Shown here: piece by piece, positions 10,141 to 18,637 of the stretch
Layout: each line of letters opens with the position of its first letter
How positions within the stretch are numbered: the stretch's first letter is position 1
Source: Tritrichomonas musculus
Taxonomy: Eukaryota; Parabasalia; Tritrichomonadida; Tritrichomonadidae
NCBI GenBank assembly: GCA_039105265.1
Contig: JAPFFF010000034.1
Span: 930,001-994,000 of the forward strand
Direction: 5' to 3'
DNA: 64,000 nt
Program-made: the position numbers and the translations under genes
The notes under the pieces: model-generated
Told to the model about the DNA's origin: nothing
Seen by the model: the letters and a program-made list of their open reading frames with translations, nothing else
The model's database searches: none

Positions 10141-10228
10141 TCAATCAATATCTTCAATCATGGCCTTAATGTCTTCAATATGATCTATTGGATCATAATT
10201 CAAGGTGAATGTTTTTCCGGTAAATGAT
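10141..10228 (-). pseudogene. Remnant of a second ubiquitin unit
   Basis: Downstream of the ubiquitin-like frame, on the same strand and in a shifted frame, the DNA reads SFTGKTFTLNYDPIDHIED then IKAMIEDID. This corresponds to ubiquitin residues of the LTGKTITLEV, EPSDTIENVK and AKIQDKEG region. Stops follow within a few codons. It marks the locus as a former polyubiquitin-type tandem gene. Confidence 0.6.
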
Positions 10229-10450
10229 TCAAGGAGGGAAAGTCATACGAATGTGTGTATCATTTTGGATTGAGTAATATTGAAGTGAATGGCCATCTTC
10301 CAACAATTTGCCCAAAAAATAAAGACGGAAGGTATCAATAGGACACCTTACTTTTTCGCCTATAATGGCTCTGATGTTTTCATTAAGATCTGTTGGTTCA
10401 ATTTCAAATATAACTTGCTTACTTGTGGGAGTATTGACAAAGATTTGCAT
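10229..10450 (-). CDS. Divergent ubiquitin-like protein
   Basis: 73 residues that align end to end with ubiquitin: MQIFVNTPTSKQV for MQIFVKTLTGKTI, a central IRAIIGEKVRCPIDTFRL, then YFLGKLLEDGHSLQYYSIQ for IFAGKQLEDGRTLSDYNIQ. The C-terminus ends in PP rather than the diglycine needed for conjugation, and most ubiquitin lysines are replaced, so it cannot work as ordinary ubiquitin. It may be a decaying polyubiquitin unit or a ubiquitin-like fold with another use. The TGA is followed at once by the remains of another unit in a shifted frame, which favours decay. Confidence 0.65.
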   Translation of the reverse strand: MQIFVNTPTSKQVIFEIEPTDLNENIRAIIGEKVRCPIDTFRLYFLGKLLEDGHSLQYYSIQNDTHIRMTFPP

Positions 10451-10850
10451 CAGAAAATAAATGAAATGTGAATTTAAAAAAATTTCTAATAAAAATTATT
10501 TATTTTTGCATTTTTCTTCATATAGAAATATTAGAATTATGAATGAAATATACAGCTCGGAATTACGACTGCATGCCCATTCAATTTTTGGTCTTCTTAT
10601 TACTGCGATTTGGAATTTTGCCAAAAATTATCAAATTAAAAAATTTTGATGAATTAAAAATTTTGAAAAATTTTGAGAAATTATAACAAATAATTCAAAA
10701 TGCTAATAAAAGCATTCAAAATTGAAAAATATATAGTATCAAGATTTACCAGTTGACGCAAAAAAAAAAAGGGTGAGGGATTCAAAAATTTTGATAGTTT
10801 TAATTCAAAGAGTTAAAAAGTTCAGTTTATACCTCTCAATAATTAAATGA
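10451..10850. other. AT-rich gap before a transposase relic
   Basis: No recognisable gene. The short frames at 10289-10471 and 10461-10649 have no family signal. The stretch around 10752-10762 (CAGTTGACGCA) might be a transposon end, but I find no matching copy on the other side of the relic. Confidence 0.35.
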
Positions 10851-11752
10851 TCAGGACGCCCAGAGAAATTAAATGAAGAAGATATACAAAAAATCTATGA
10901 AGAAATAATGCGTTTACATAGTCATCAACCCTATCCAATATACCCAACCTTTAATGATATATTAGACTTTGTTCATTTAACACTAAAAAAAATAGTTAAA
11001 ATGGATATATTGCGTAAAAGAATCCATAATAAATTAGGAGATAATATAAAAACTTGTTTAGGATTACCAATGGAATTACCAAGATTAATGGCGAGCTTAG
11101 AAGAATTAGAAATTAATTTAGAAGATTTGGAAAACATAATAAACAGTCTCCCAATTCCATTTATATTCAATTTGGATGAGTTTGGTCAACAAGATTATGC
11201 AGATTCTATAGAAAAAACTGTGTTAATTCCAATAACATATCAAAAAAAAAAAATACCGTAAATTGTCCGGTAAATCGTTCAGGTAAAAGAGCATCTTGTT
11301 TGGCCTGCATTTCGCCTTTAGGCATTTACGCAAAACCACAAATAGCTGTTTCTAGAGTTACAGTTGATTCTGAAATATTTTCTAGAATACCAAAAGATAG
11401 TATACAAATTGTAAATGCAATTTCGGGATATATTAATACATATTCTTTCAAATATTGGATGGAATCAGAATTTCTCCTCAATTTGAAAGAATTACCCCAA
11501 AAATATAATTATTTTGGTCCTTCTGTACTTATTATAAACGGTTATCTTTCTCATATACGTGCAATTGAAAACATAATTTTTGAAGATGATAATTTAATTA
11601 TTCTTTCAGCTTTAGAGGGGGATACATTGCTGGTTAGATATTGCGATCAACCCCATAAATATAAAACTATATTACTTCCTTTTTTGCGTGGTATCAATGA
11701 ACTGGAAGCCCTATATATTGCGGCCCAGCCCGACATGCTTAAACTGGAATAA
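10851..11752 (+). mobile_element. Broken pogo/Tigger-like DDE_1 transposase
   Basis: The 5' frame (10851-11261) begins SGRPEKLNEEDIQKIYEEI, a helix-turn-helix-like lead-in, and ends with IPFIFNLDEFGQQDYAD, the usual first-Asp strand (NxDExG). The 3' frame, shifted by one, runs from about 11258 to 11752: VNCPVNRSGKRASCLACISPLG, then IAVSRVTVDSEIF and SVLIINGYLSHIRAIE (the second-Asp strand normally reads LDGY; here Asp is replaced by Asn). The frame change coincides with a 12-base A run at about 11242-11253. There is no ATG at the proper start. This is the DDE_1 (pogo/Tigger-type) family common in trichomonads; the copy is dead. Confidence 0.75.
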
Positions 11753-12948
11753 GAAAATTTTAAAGTATTTTCAAAGCCACATATGGCCAAAAGACTTTTG
11801 ATCAATCAATTTCTAGCCACATAACAGAAATATACTCAGATGGAAGTGTTGGCACTTTTGTTAGATCCAAAACTTAGATTGTCCGATGCATAAACACAAC
11901 AATAGGAATTGGGAGAGCAATTAGTCTCCATTTAAAAGTGGTTTTAATTAAGTGCGCTTGAGTTCACATGATGTTGAACGTTTCTTTGGCTTGTTAAGAA
12001 GATTGTCAAATGGAAATGAAGACATATCAATGGTTATAAATATCATACTGAAATCAGTGCTTTATAAATTAATTCAAAATGAATCAAAAAAGAATTTTGC
12101 ATTAAATCCCTCGCAAATGCAGGTGGAGTTGTTATGAAGAACTTTTCTTTTTCTCCATTTGGTATAAATTTGCTCTTATTTTTGTCCTTCTTAAAACTTC
12201 TTATATTTTTTTTGAGAGGATTTAAATTATCTGAATCACATTACTTTGGCCTTATATTTCAGAGTCCAGTGGAATTGGGCTATGGGCCACATCATATTAC
12301 TTTTGTTTTGCATCACAAATAAGTTGCTATTCACAACGAATATAGAATGATAAACATTATCCAAAAATCCAAAAATCAAAACCTCAATCTTGTTACAATT
12401 CATCTCATCGACAAAAGCTTCTATATGGATCAATTGCTGTTCCAGTTTTGTTTAATAGATTAGGCTATGTTAAACCGATTTGTTTAGCATTTACAAATGA
12501 ACATAAAGTTCATAAAGATGAAATTTTTAAGAGTATAATAAATACAGTAGACAATCATTTATTGATGTAGAAGTGATTTTATCAAGTAATATTCATTTTG
12601 AAGATACCAAATTTACTGAAGACGACGATGACGAAGAAGATTGGAAAGAAGATAATGAGAGATCTAATTGTAATGACCTTTTTTATATAATAAAATCTTC
12701 ATTTAAAACAATGTATGGCGAAAACACCGAGGGTTCTTACTTGCGACACCATTCAAAAAGTTCGCAACAAAAAAATGCAGAACAAAAAAAAATTCCACAA
12801 GGTGCATATAAAATATTATTAAATTTTACACTCAAACCACATATTCTAAATATAGAAACAATAATATTGTTCTGAAAAAATTGTTTGAGTCTTCTTAAAA
12901 TTGAGAAAACTTTTAAAAAAGAATTTTTTTTTAAATATAAAAAATTAC
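11753..12948 (+). pseudogene. Mosaic of short coding relics, family uncertain
   Basis: Protein-like pieces appear in different frames: ITEIYSDGSVGTFVRSKT (about 11826-11878), SSHDVERFFGLLRRLSNGNE (about 11958-12020), SPVELGYGPHHITFVLHHK (about 12263-12319), LLYGSIAVPVLFNRLGY (about 12420-12470) and an acidic TKFTEDDDDEEDWKED (about 12610-12657). The VERFFGLLRRLS piece recalls the C-terminal region of some eukaryotic transposases (P element/THAP9-like: ERFFGxIR), but the match is weak. Stops separate the pieces, so no product is expected. It may combine one or two dead multicopy genes. Confidence 0.35.
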
Positions 12949-12972
12949 TGACGAGATAGCAATTATAAAAAA

Positions 12973-14682
12973 AATGTTGACGAATTTCTTACAAAAAATC
13001 AAGAGAATTTTGAAATAATAGCGCAATTTCAAAATCAAATTTTAAATTTAACTCAAGATAATTTTTCTGAAGCAATTCAACTAATCAAAAATCATAAAAA
13101 TGTTTTTTTCAAAGATCATGGGACTACATTTACCTTTATATACTACATTGTCCGTGCAGCTCTATTTAATTTTAAAAAGCTTGAGCTTGTTCTCGACGTT
13201 TGCATTCATTTTAGTAACGAAATTCGAAGCACGATTACAGATTATGAAATCCTTGCGATTTTTTCTGCCTACCAAATATCAATAAGTTATCTCTTCTCGA
13301 AGCAATTCTTTTCAATTGAGTCAATATTTAAAAACTCCCTTTGTAATAGCCAATTATTCATTAATTTCTTACCAGAAATCGAAGAATACGACCCAGAATA
13401 TGCAAAAATTAGATTGAAAACATTTCTCAAAAATTGTCAAACTCCGATGTTCAGAAAAGTTTACCAAGACGTCAAAGCAGATCCCCAAAAACACATATCA
13501 AACAGGTCTTCTTGTTATCATCCATCACCATTACATAAATCAATCAGAGAAGACGATATCGATACATTTCAGTCATTATTATACAAAAGCAACTACAGTG
13601 TGAATTACATCATTGAGTTTTCAAAGTATGAACGAGCTCAAACGATAGACTCAAATATTTCTCTTATACAAATAGCAGCCACGTATGGATCCATTAAAAT
13701 ATTCAAGTTTTTGTGGATGCAAACTGACATTGAACTGCCAAAAAATCTACTTCTTTATGCTTTTTTCGGTTGTAACAACGAAATCATTCATCTCTGTGAA
13801 GAGAAACTTCCTGACAAAAAAGCTGTTTTGCAAACGATTTATTTAAATCGTCTTGATTTCCTTGATTATTACATTGAGAATTTTTCTGACCAATTCGAAG
13901 AACAAGAAGAAGAAATAAAGAAAATTTTATCTCAATATCGGTCAAATGACGATAAAGAAGATTTTTATGATGAATTGAATTCGGAACAATTGTATGCGGC
14001 TATTGACTTTTATAATGTTCCAGTGATTAAATCTGCACTTTGTAAAATTTGCTTCATAATTAAAAACATTGAATTGAACAATGAATTGCACAAATTATTG
14101 AATCATTCATTGCTTGTTGCAAGTCTTCCACACTTTGAATTATTCAAGTTCCTTTATATGCAAAGAGATCCAAATGAAGAACCGGATGATTGTGAATCTT
14201 ACTTTTCCTGTATTGAAAAATCCATTATTTTCTTAACTTTTGATTCGTTTTTATTTCTATTAGACAAATTGAAAAATCATATCAGCTTTTATTCAATTTT
14301 TTCGAAAAGCATTTATTATTCTAGATATTCGATAACAAATTATTTACTCGATTTATCAATTGAAGAAATAGAATCTGACCCTAAAAATGCACCTATTTAT
14401 TCTGAAATTTTTAAATCAATTACAATAAATGATCTTATTATCCAGATTCAAAATTACAACGAAGAAATAATCGTGAAAATGATTAGATTGTTTAGCTTCT
14501 TTATAAATGATGATTATTCTTTGTCTATTGCTAAATACTTGAAAGAGTTTGCAACATCAAAAATGATTATTGATCTTTTAAAGAAAATAATGCAATATTT
14601 GGATCATAATGCAGTGATTCAATTGATATTAGCTTTTGAAAAGTATGATAAAGCTGTTGCAGATTTTATTAAGAAAACTTAA
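12973..14682 (+). CDS. DUF3447/ankyrin-type protein, start codon not found
   Basis: The frame is open from 12952 (after a TGA at 12949) to TAA at 14682. The natural family start seems to be at NVDEFLTKNQENFEII (12973), but no ATG is in frame there; the first in-frame ATG comes 75 codons later or more (TPMFRKV, about 13447). A TTG at 13414 is also in frame. The body has the trichomonad DUF3447/ankyrin look: PSPLHKSIREDDIDTFQSLL, SLIQIAATYGSIKIFKFLW and LLYAFFGCNNEIIHLCEE, ankyrin-like helical pairs, then a longer degenerate helical C-terminal region. The family is large and probably mediates protein contacts. The missing start, with relics just upstream, suggests a 5' end lost or replaced. About 570 codons remain uninterrupted, so the damage is recent or an alternative start is used. 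Confidence 0.7.
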   Translation, partial: NVDEFLTKNQENFEIIAQFQNQILNLTQDNFSEAIQLIKNHKNVFFKDHGTTFTFIYYIVRAALFNFKKLELVLDVCIHFSNEIRSTITDYEILAIFSAYQISISYLFSKQFFSIESIFKNSLCNSQLFINFLPEIEEYDPEYAKIRLKTFLKNCQTPMFRKVYQDVKADPQKHISNRSSCYHPSPLHKSIREDDIDTFQSLLYKSNYSVNYIIEFSKYERAQTIDSNISLIQIAATYGSIKIFKFLWMQTDIELPKNLLLYAFFGCNNEIIHLCEEKLPDKKAVLQTIYLNRLDFLDYYIENFSDQFEEQEEEIKKILSQYRSNDDKEDFYDELNSEQLYAAIDFYNVPVIKSALCKICFIIKNIELNNELHKLLNHSLLVASLPHFELFKFLYMQRDPNEEPDDCESYFSCIEKSIIFLTFDSFLFLLDKLKNHISFYSIFSKSIYYSRYSITNYLLDLSIEEIESDPKNAPIYSEIFKSITINDLIIQIQNYNEEIIVKMIRLFSFFINDDYSLSIAKYLKEFATSKMIIDLLKKIMQYLDHNAVIQLILAFEKYDKAVADFIKKT

Positions 14683-14877
14683 AACAAATTAATCAAGAAA
14701 ATATTTCAAAAAAGATTCTTTTTAAATAATACATTTATATATTCAATATATATATAATACATTTATATATTCGTTAATTTTATATATAATTATAATTATA
14801 TTTCAAAGATATATATCTTTTCAACGCAATGTTTTATTTATTATACAAAACTGACTAAGTAAAACCGATTTTGAAAA
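14683..14877. other. Convergent 3' gap
   Basis: Short AT-rich spacer between two convergent genes. It holds AATACATTTATATATTC twice (about 14728 and 14757) and several TATATA runs. No promoter or RNA gene is seen. Confidence 0.5.
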
Positions 14878-17097
14878 CTAAGCATTTATAGTTTTCATTA
14901 TTGAATGATCATATGACAAGAATTGGCTATTTTCTTCTGTATCTAAACTAATATTTCTATTCATCCAATATTTATAGAAATAAAGAAATTCCATACAGAT
15001 AATGGAAATAGGAGAGAAAATGAAAAGAGGGCTTGTCAGTGCAAATAGCAAAGAAGTACTCTGGTAAAGGACATCAAAAATTGCCACTTTTATGAGCCAA
15101 AATTGAATTACAAAAAACGAAATATCAATTACAAATCCATTTTGCCATTTTCTTGTTTCATTTAAATAAGAAACTGCAGAGAAAACGAATGTTGAAGGGA
15201 GGAGCACGAAAATGACATAATAAGCAGTTAGAACACAACCCCAAATATCCAGTTCCCATGATGAATTTAAATAGTAGCCGTAAAAGAAGATCAATCCGTA
15301 TGAATCATTGCCTATTTTCATTATTGTAATTGGTAAAAATAGAGGCGCCAAAATCAAGAGGAAGTAAAATGTACGAATGAATGCTGGCACGTTACGATAA
15401 ATTCTTGATTTCATTACTAAAAAGCCAAAGGCAGCTGCAATTTCTTTATCTAATAAATCGAGATGATTTTCACTTTTTGTTTCATAATTGCCAGATATCC
15501 AATCATTCAAATTGTTGCAGTAATCAGGTGATTTGATTGGGAACCAGATAAATAGAATTATTAGCCAACAAATGTTTCCAACAATAATGATTCCAATTCT
15601 CATGTTTTCATCATTACTGAGGATTTCATTTTTAAGTTTCACTGAATCTCCAAACACGAAATCAGCCGAATAATTCCAATCACCAGAAAATTCCAAATGA
15701 TACTTATTTGTTTTATCGACATCGAAATTGTCTCTGTTGCACAATTCTTTCAATGATGTTGAATAAAGAGATTCTTTTTGACGAATGACTCTTTGGAATT
15801 TAAGAGCAGTTGTTGTCACATCATTGTAACTGTTACTTTTTGTCATGCATGAAACAGAGATATTCAAGTTTGGATTCTCAGAAAAGTGAACAACGCGGAC
15901 TTCTGATTCTAAGAAATTTTGATATGAAAAGTCAGTCATATCACTAAGATATTTTTTCTGAATGGGATAAGTCAAAAGTGCCACTGGTTTTCCATCAGCA
16001 AGAGTGAAGCCTTCATTAGATAAGCCACCGTTATCAATTGATATGTATCGATATGCTGGGCTTCTCTTTTTTGATCCTTTAACTGACCATGATTGGATTT
16101 CAAGGGATGACTTTCTGTGAACGATAGATTCTTGGTGTGTGTGGCCAGCTAATATTGCTGTTATGTTATTTGATGATATTACATCAATCAATGATTTGCC
16201 GGAAGTCGATTTAACCCAAGAGTTGCTGTGTGATAAAGGAAAATGAGTCAGTAAAATTCGAGCAGTTGAATTTGAAGGAGCTGATAAAACTTTTTCTATT
16301 TTATCTATCATTTGTGTATCTAAATTCATGTGGTAACCAAGTCCTGCACGAACTGTTGGGTAACGATATGGATTCATGACAAATATATCAATATCTTCAT
16401 ATTTAACTTTGGAAATGAGAAAGTTGTCATAGTCTTTATACATTTCATTTTTTTTGTAAAAATCAACGTATTTCAAAATATAATGGTTTGGAGAATTATA
16501 ATTTTCAATTCCAAACTCATCATGATTGCCTGATGCTATAACAAATAGATCACTCGAATACTCATTAAAAATCTTTGAAAAGGAAATGAAATCTTTTTCA
16601 TATTGTTGTCCATGCTTAATTGATATATTTGAAGCAAAATTATCTGATATATCTCCAGAGATAAGAATCTTTTCAACACCTGTATCTTCTAAAATACGTA
16701 AAATTTTTTCCGTATTGCGAATTGTTTGAGGGAAAAAATGAGTTATATGCAAATCTGAAATAAAACCTAAAACATGTGGGTTCGTTGAAGAATTGAACTT
16801 TTTTGATTGACTAAAACTATTTATTATAGGAGCTTTTTGGAATTTTTTTTGTAATTTAATGCTCATAAGAATAAAAGCAAGAAAGATCAACCATAAAAGA
16901 TTTGATATGGCATAAAAAAGTGGATGACCATGCTTGGGCTTTTCTACAGGTTTTGTAGTGTTATCTTTGATCATAAATAAGTAAAATGACATTAAAATTT
17001 TACCATCAAGATTTTTCAAAATATAAAAGACTACATAATCATTTAAAAAGTTGATTGCCAAGCTTAAATTTTTGAATTCAATTGAATACCCGATCAT
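14878..17097 (-). CDS. TMEM62-like membrane metallophosphoesterase
   Basis: 739 residues if read from the first ATG; starts at Met36 (16992) or Met42 (16974) are also possible and would leave a shorter cytosolic tail. One membrane helix (about 61-80) leads into a calcineurin-like phosphoesterase domain with its metal ligands in order: DLH (Asp115, His117), GDISD (Asp149), GNHDE (Asn191, His192), THFPLSH (His285) and GHTHQ (His319, His321). After about residue 510 come several hydrophobic helices (about 512-530, 577-600, 625-650, 670-705). This order matches TMEM62-type proteins, whose substrate is not well known. It is complete, convergent with the ankyrin-type gene, and is the last clear host gene before the large element. 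Confidence 0.85.
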   Translation of the reverse strand: MIGYSIEFKNLSLAINFLNDYVVFYILKNLDGKILMSFYLFMIKDNTTKPVEKPKHGHPLFYAISNLLWLIFLAFILMSIKLQKKFQKAPIINSFSQSKKFNSSTNPHVLGFISDLHITHFFPQTIRNTEKILRILEDTGVEKILISGDISDNFASNISIKHGQQYEKDFISFSKIFNEYSSDLFVIASGNHDEFGIENYNSPNHYILKYVDFYKKNEMYKDYDNFLISKVKYEDIDIFVMNPYRYPTVRAGLGYHMNLDTQMIDKIEKVLSAPSNSTARILLTHFPLSHSNSWVKSTSGKSLIDVISSNNITAILAGHTHQESIVHRKSSLEIQSWSVKGSKKRSPAYRYISIDNGGLSNEGFTLADGKPVALLTYPIQKKYLSDMTDFSYQNFLESEVRVVHFSENPNLNISVSCMTKSNSYNDVTTTALKFQRVIRQKESLYSTSLKELCNRDNFDVDKTNKYHLEFSGDWNYSADFVFGDSVKLKNEILSNDENMRIGIIIVGNICWLIILFIWFPIKSPDYCNNLNDWISGNYETKSENHLDLLDKEIAAAFGFLVMKSRIYRNVPAFIRTFYFLLILAPLFLPITIMKIGNDSYGLIFFYGYYLNSSWELDIWGCVLTAYYVIFVLLPSTFVFSAVSYLNETRKWQNGFVIDISFFVIQFWLIKVAIFDVLYQSTSLLFALTSPLFIFSPISIICMEFLYFYKYWMNRNISLDTEENSQFLSYDHSIMKTINA

Positions 17098-17523
17098 ATC
17101 AATAATTCAATTTTTTTGACAGTAAATTTTATTTATTGAATATAAATAATGATACCAAATGGAGTAATATATATTTTGAGACAATATCAGTTGAGAATTG
17201 AATTGGATCAGAAAATTGAATTTACAGTAAAGTCTTGATGTATGTAATTCAAAAACCAAAATTAGTACTTTTTAATGAATATTCTAATCATTTTAAAATT
17301 AAATTTTGAAAATTTTATTAAAAAAAATTTTTCATTTTGAATTTGGCTTGTTATTCTGATATCGATTATCATGTTTGGCACTTTTTATGAAAATAGTGAT
17401 TTTTTATGGCGATGAAAACTTTAAATAAAGTTTTTTAAATGAATCTCTCAAAAATCCATTTTTTTCTCTTACGGTTTTTCCTTTCAAAATAAACATATGA
17501 TTAAATATACATAGTAAGGTACA
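17098..17523. other. AT-rich gap between host gene and element
   Basis: Likely holds the 5' region of the TMEM62-like gene (ATTCAATAAATAAAATTTAC on the minus strand) and the host side of the element boundary. It contains the 19-mer GGCTTGTTATTCTGATATC at 17345-17363, also present at 6063-6081. No gene is recognised. Confidence 0.4.
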
Positions 17524-17590
17524 AATGAATATTTAAGAAGATCGCTCCCCGAAAAAGATGTTATTTGAGGGATCTTCTTAAATATTCATT
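17524..17590. repeat. Hairpin at the left edge of the element (20-bp arms)
   Basis: AATGAATATTTAAGAAGATC at 17524-17543 is exactly repeated in reverse complement at 17571-17590, with a 27-base loop. It may belong to the element terminus, be a small palindromic element, or be a transcription end signal. Confidence 0.9.
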
Positions 17591-17773
17591 TTTTCCAATT
17601 TTTTTGCAAGAGAGATTGTGCCTCAGCTTTTTGAGAGAACTAATTGAAAGAAAAAATAGGAGAAAAATGGAGAATAATATTTTGAGAATATTTATGTTAA
17701 AAAAAAAGCATCTTTTTATATTTTTACATAATTTTTATCGAGACTTACATCAAAAGGAAGGATCTAGTAGTTA

Positions 17774-17822
17774 TATATTTGCCACGATTTTTGCACTTCG
17801 TTCAAAAACCGCGTCAAATATA
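17774..17822. repeat. Imperfect hairpin at the left edge
   Basis: TATATTTGCCACGATTTTTG (17774-17793) pairs with CAAAAACCGCGTCAAATATA (17803-17822), with a few mismatches and a 9-base loop. Its TTTTTG-CACTTCGTTC-AAAAA centre resembles the hairpins at 3398 and 3518. Confidence 0.75.
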
Positions 17823-17823
17823 T

Positions 17824-17945
17824 CCCATCCGCGACCCCAGCCCCGCCCTGTCAGGTATGATCCCCCACTCCCATTAATGATCTTCCACTGGGCTGCTCTC
17901 AGGATTCCTCTCAACGCTCTGCTAGGAAGGAGGTCCCGTATCGTT
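17824..17945. other. GC-rich island in the putative terminal region
   Basis: Over about 120 bases the composition turns GC-rich (CGCGACCCCAGCCCCGCCCT, then GGTATGATCCCCCACTCCCA), unlike anything else in the window. A 60-codon minus frame covers it but shows no family signal. Candidate roles are part of the terminal inverted repeat, an origin or a structured RNA; the sequence alone does not decide. Confidence 0.5.
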
Positions 17946-18043
17946 AACATCAAAAAAGCTATAGAAAAAGTTGTTAATTGTGTGGTTTACTTAAAACCTA
18001 GTATGAGAGTATTTATTAAACGTCCTCTCAATAAACGTCCTTT

Positions 18044-18505
18044 TTATGGCTTCCAATCAGGATCTTTTTTGTCGTCGTCTTTTTCTTCTTCTTTCTTTTC
18101 CTCTTCTTCAAATTCGTCAGATGTTAAAACCCATTCAATATATGGTTCTTTAGGTACTTCAGGGAATTTATTGGTTTCAAAACGATCGTGATCGACTTCT
18201 CTTTGAATGAAAGACTTTGTTGCTTCATATTCAGCACGATCGGTGACAACTTTATCCATTTTGAGGACAATTTTATGTACATTGGTATCAAAATCAAGTG
18301 AAAAATTGAGGTCTTTGCATTGATTTTTGAATGATTGGTACATATAATATATGGCGATTCCTCTTTTGATTCGATCTTTTTCGACTTGATTATAGAAATA
18401 GCTTGTAACTGAGATATTAGGATTTGGCCTTTCTTGCTCTTTTTGCTTTTCTTGCTCTTTTTGCTTTTCTTGCTCTTGTTCGGGTACCTGTTGCTGGGAC
18501 GACAT
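18044..18505 (-). CDS. Element protein of unknown function, acidic tail
   Basis: 153 residues from the ATG at 18505, chosen because the initiator-like TCATTTTTTCTC lies just before it (the frame itself runs on to 18544). It has a Q/E/K-rich head (QEKQKEQ repeated), a central region with YFYNQVEKDRIKRGIAIYYM, and a very acidic/lysine C-terminal tail (EEEEKKEEEKDDDKKD). No known domain. It is the outermost visible gene of the element, points outward, and is divergently paired with the gene at 18638. Confidence 0.7.
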   Translation of the reverse strand: MSSQQQVPEQEQEKQKEQEKQKEQERPNPNISVTSYFYNQVEKDRIKRGIAIYYMYQSFKNQCKDLNFSLDFDTNVHKIVLKMDKVVTDRAEYEATKSFIQREVDHDRFETNKFPEVPKEPYIEWVLTSDEFEEEEKKEEEKDDDKKDPDWKP

Positions 18506-18517
18506 GAGAAAAAATGA
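18506..18517 (-). promoter_or_regulatory. Initiator-like motif
   Basis: On the minus strand TCATTTTTTCTC directly precedes the ATG at 18505. It fits the trichomonad initiator form TCA-Y-T-T and sits below CACCTCATCACC, a context shared with the genes at 18638 and 21252. Confidence 0.55.
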
Positions 18518-18581
18518 GGTGATGAGGTGAGCTCGAAAAATCATATTTTTAGCGAGGGACCTAACGGGTTTTCGGGGTGGA

Positions 18582-18637
18582 GACCGTTTACCAAAAATCT
18601 AATTTTTTCTCGTCGCCTCATCACATCACTTTTTAGC
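18582..18637 (+). promoter_or_regulatory. Promoter-like block shared with 21191
   Basis: GACCGTTTACCAAAAATCTAATTTTTTCTCGT, then CATCACATCACTTTTTAGC, directly precedes the ATG at 18638. Nearly the same block stands at 21191-21251 before another gene. TCACTTTTT fits the host initiator. Confidence 0.65.

Noticed and set aside
17771-17953. A 60-codon minus frame over the GC-rich island
   Set aside because: Frame is a by-product of low stop frequency in GC-rich DNA; no leader, no family.
17565-18191. A 208-codon plus frame across the left edge of the element
   Set aside because: It spans a hairpin, the GC-rich island and the antisense of the gene at 18044-18505; no consistent composition.
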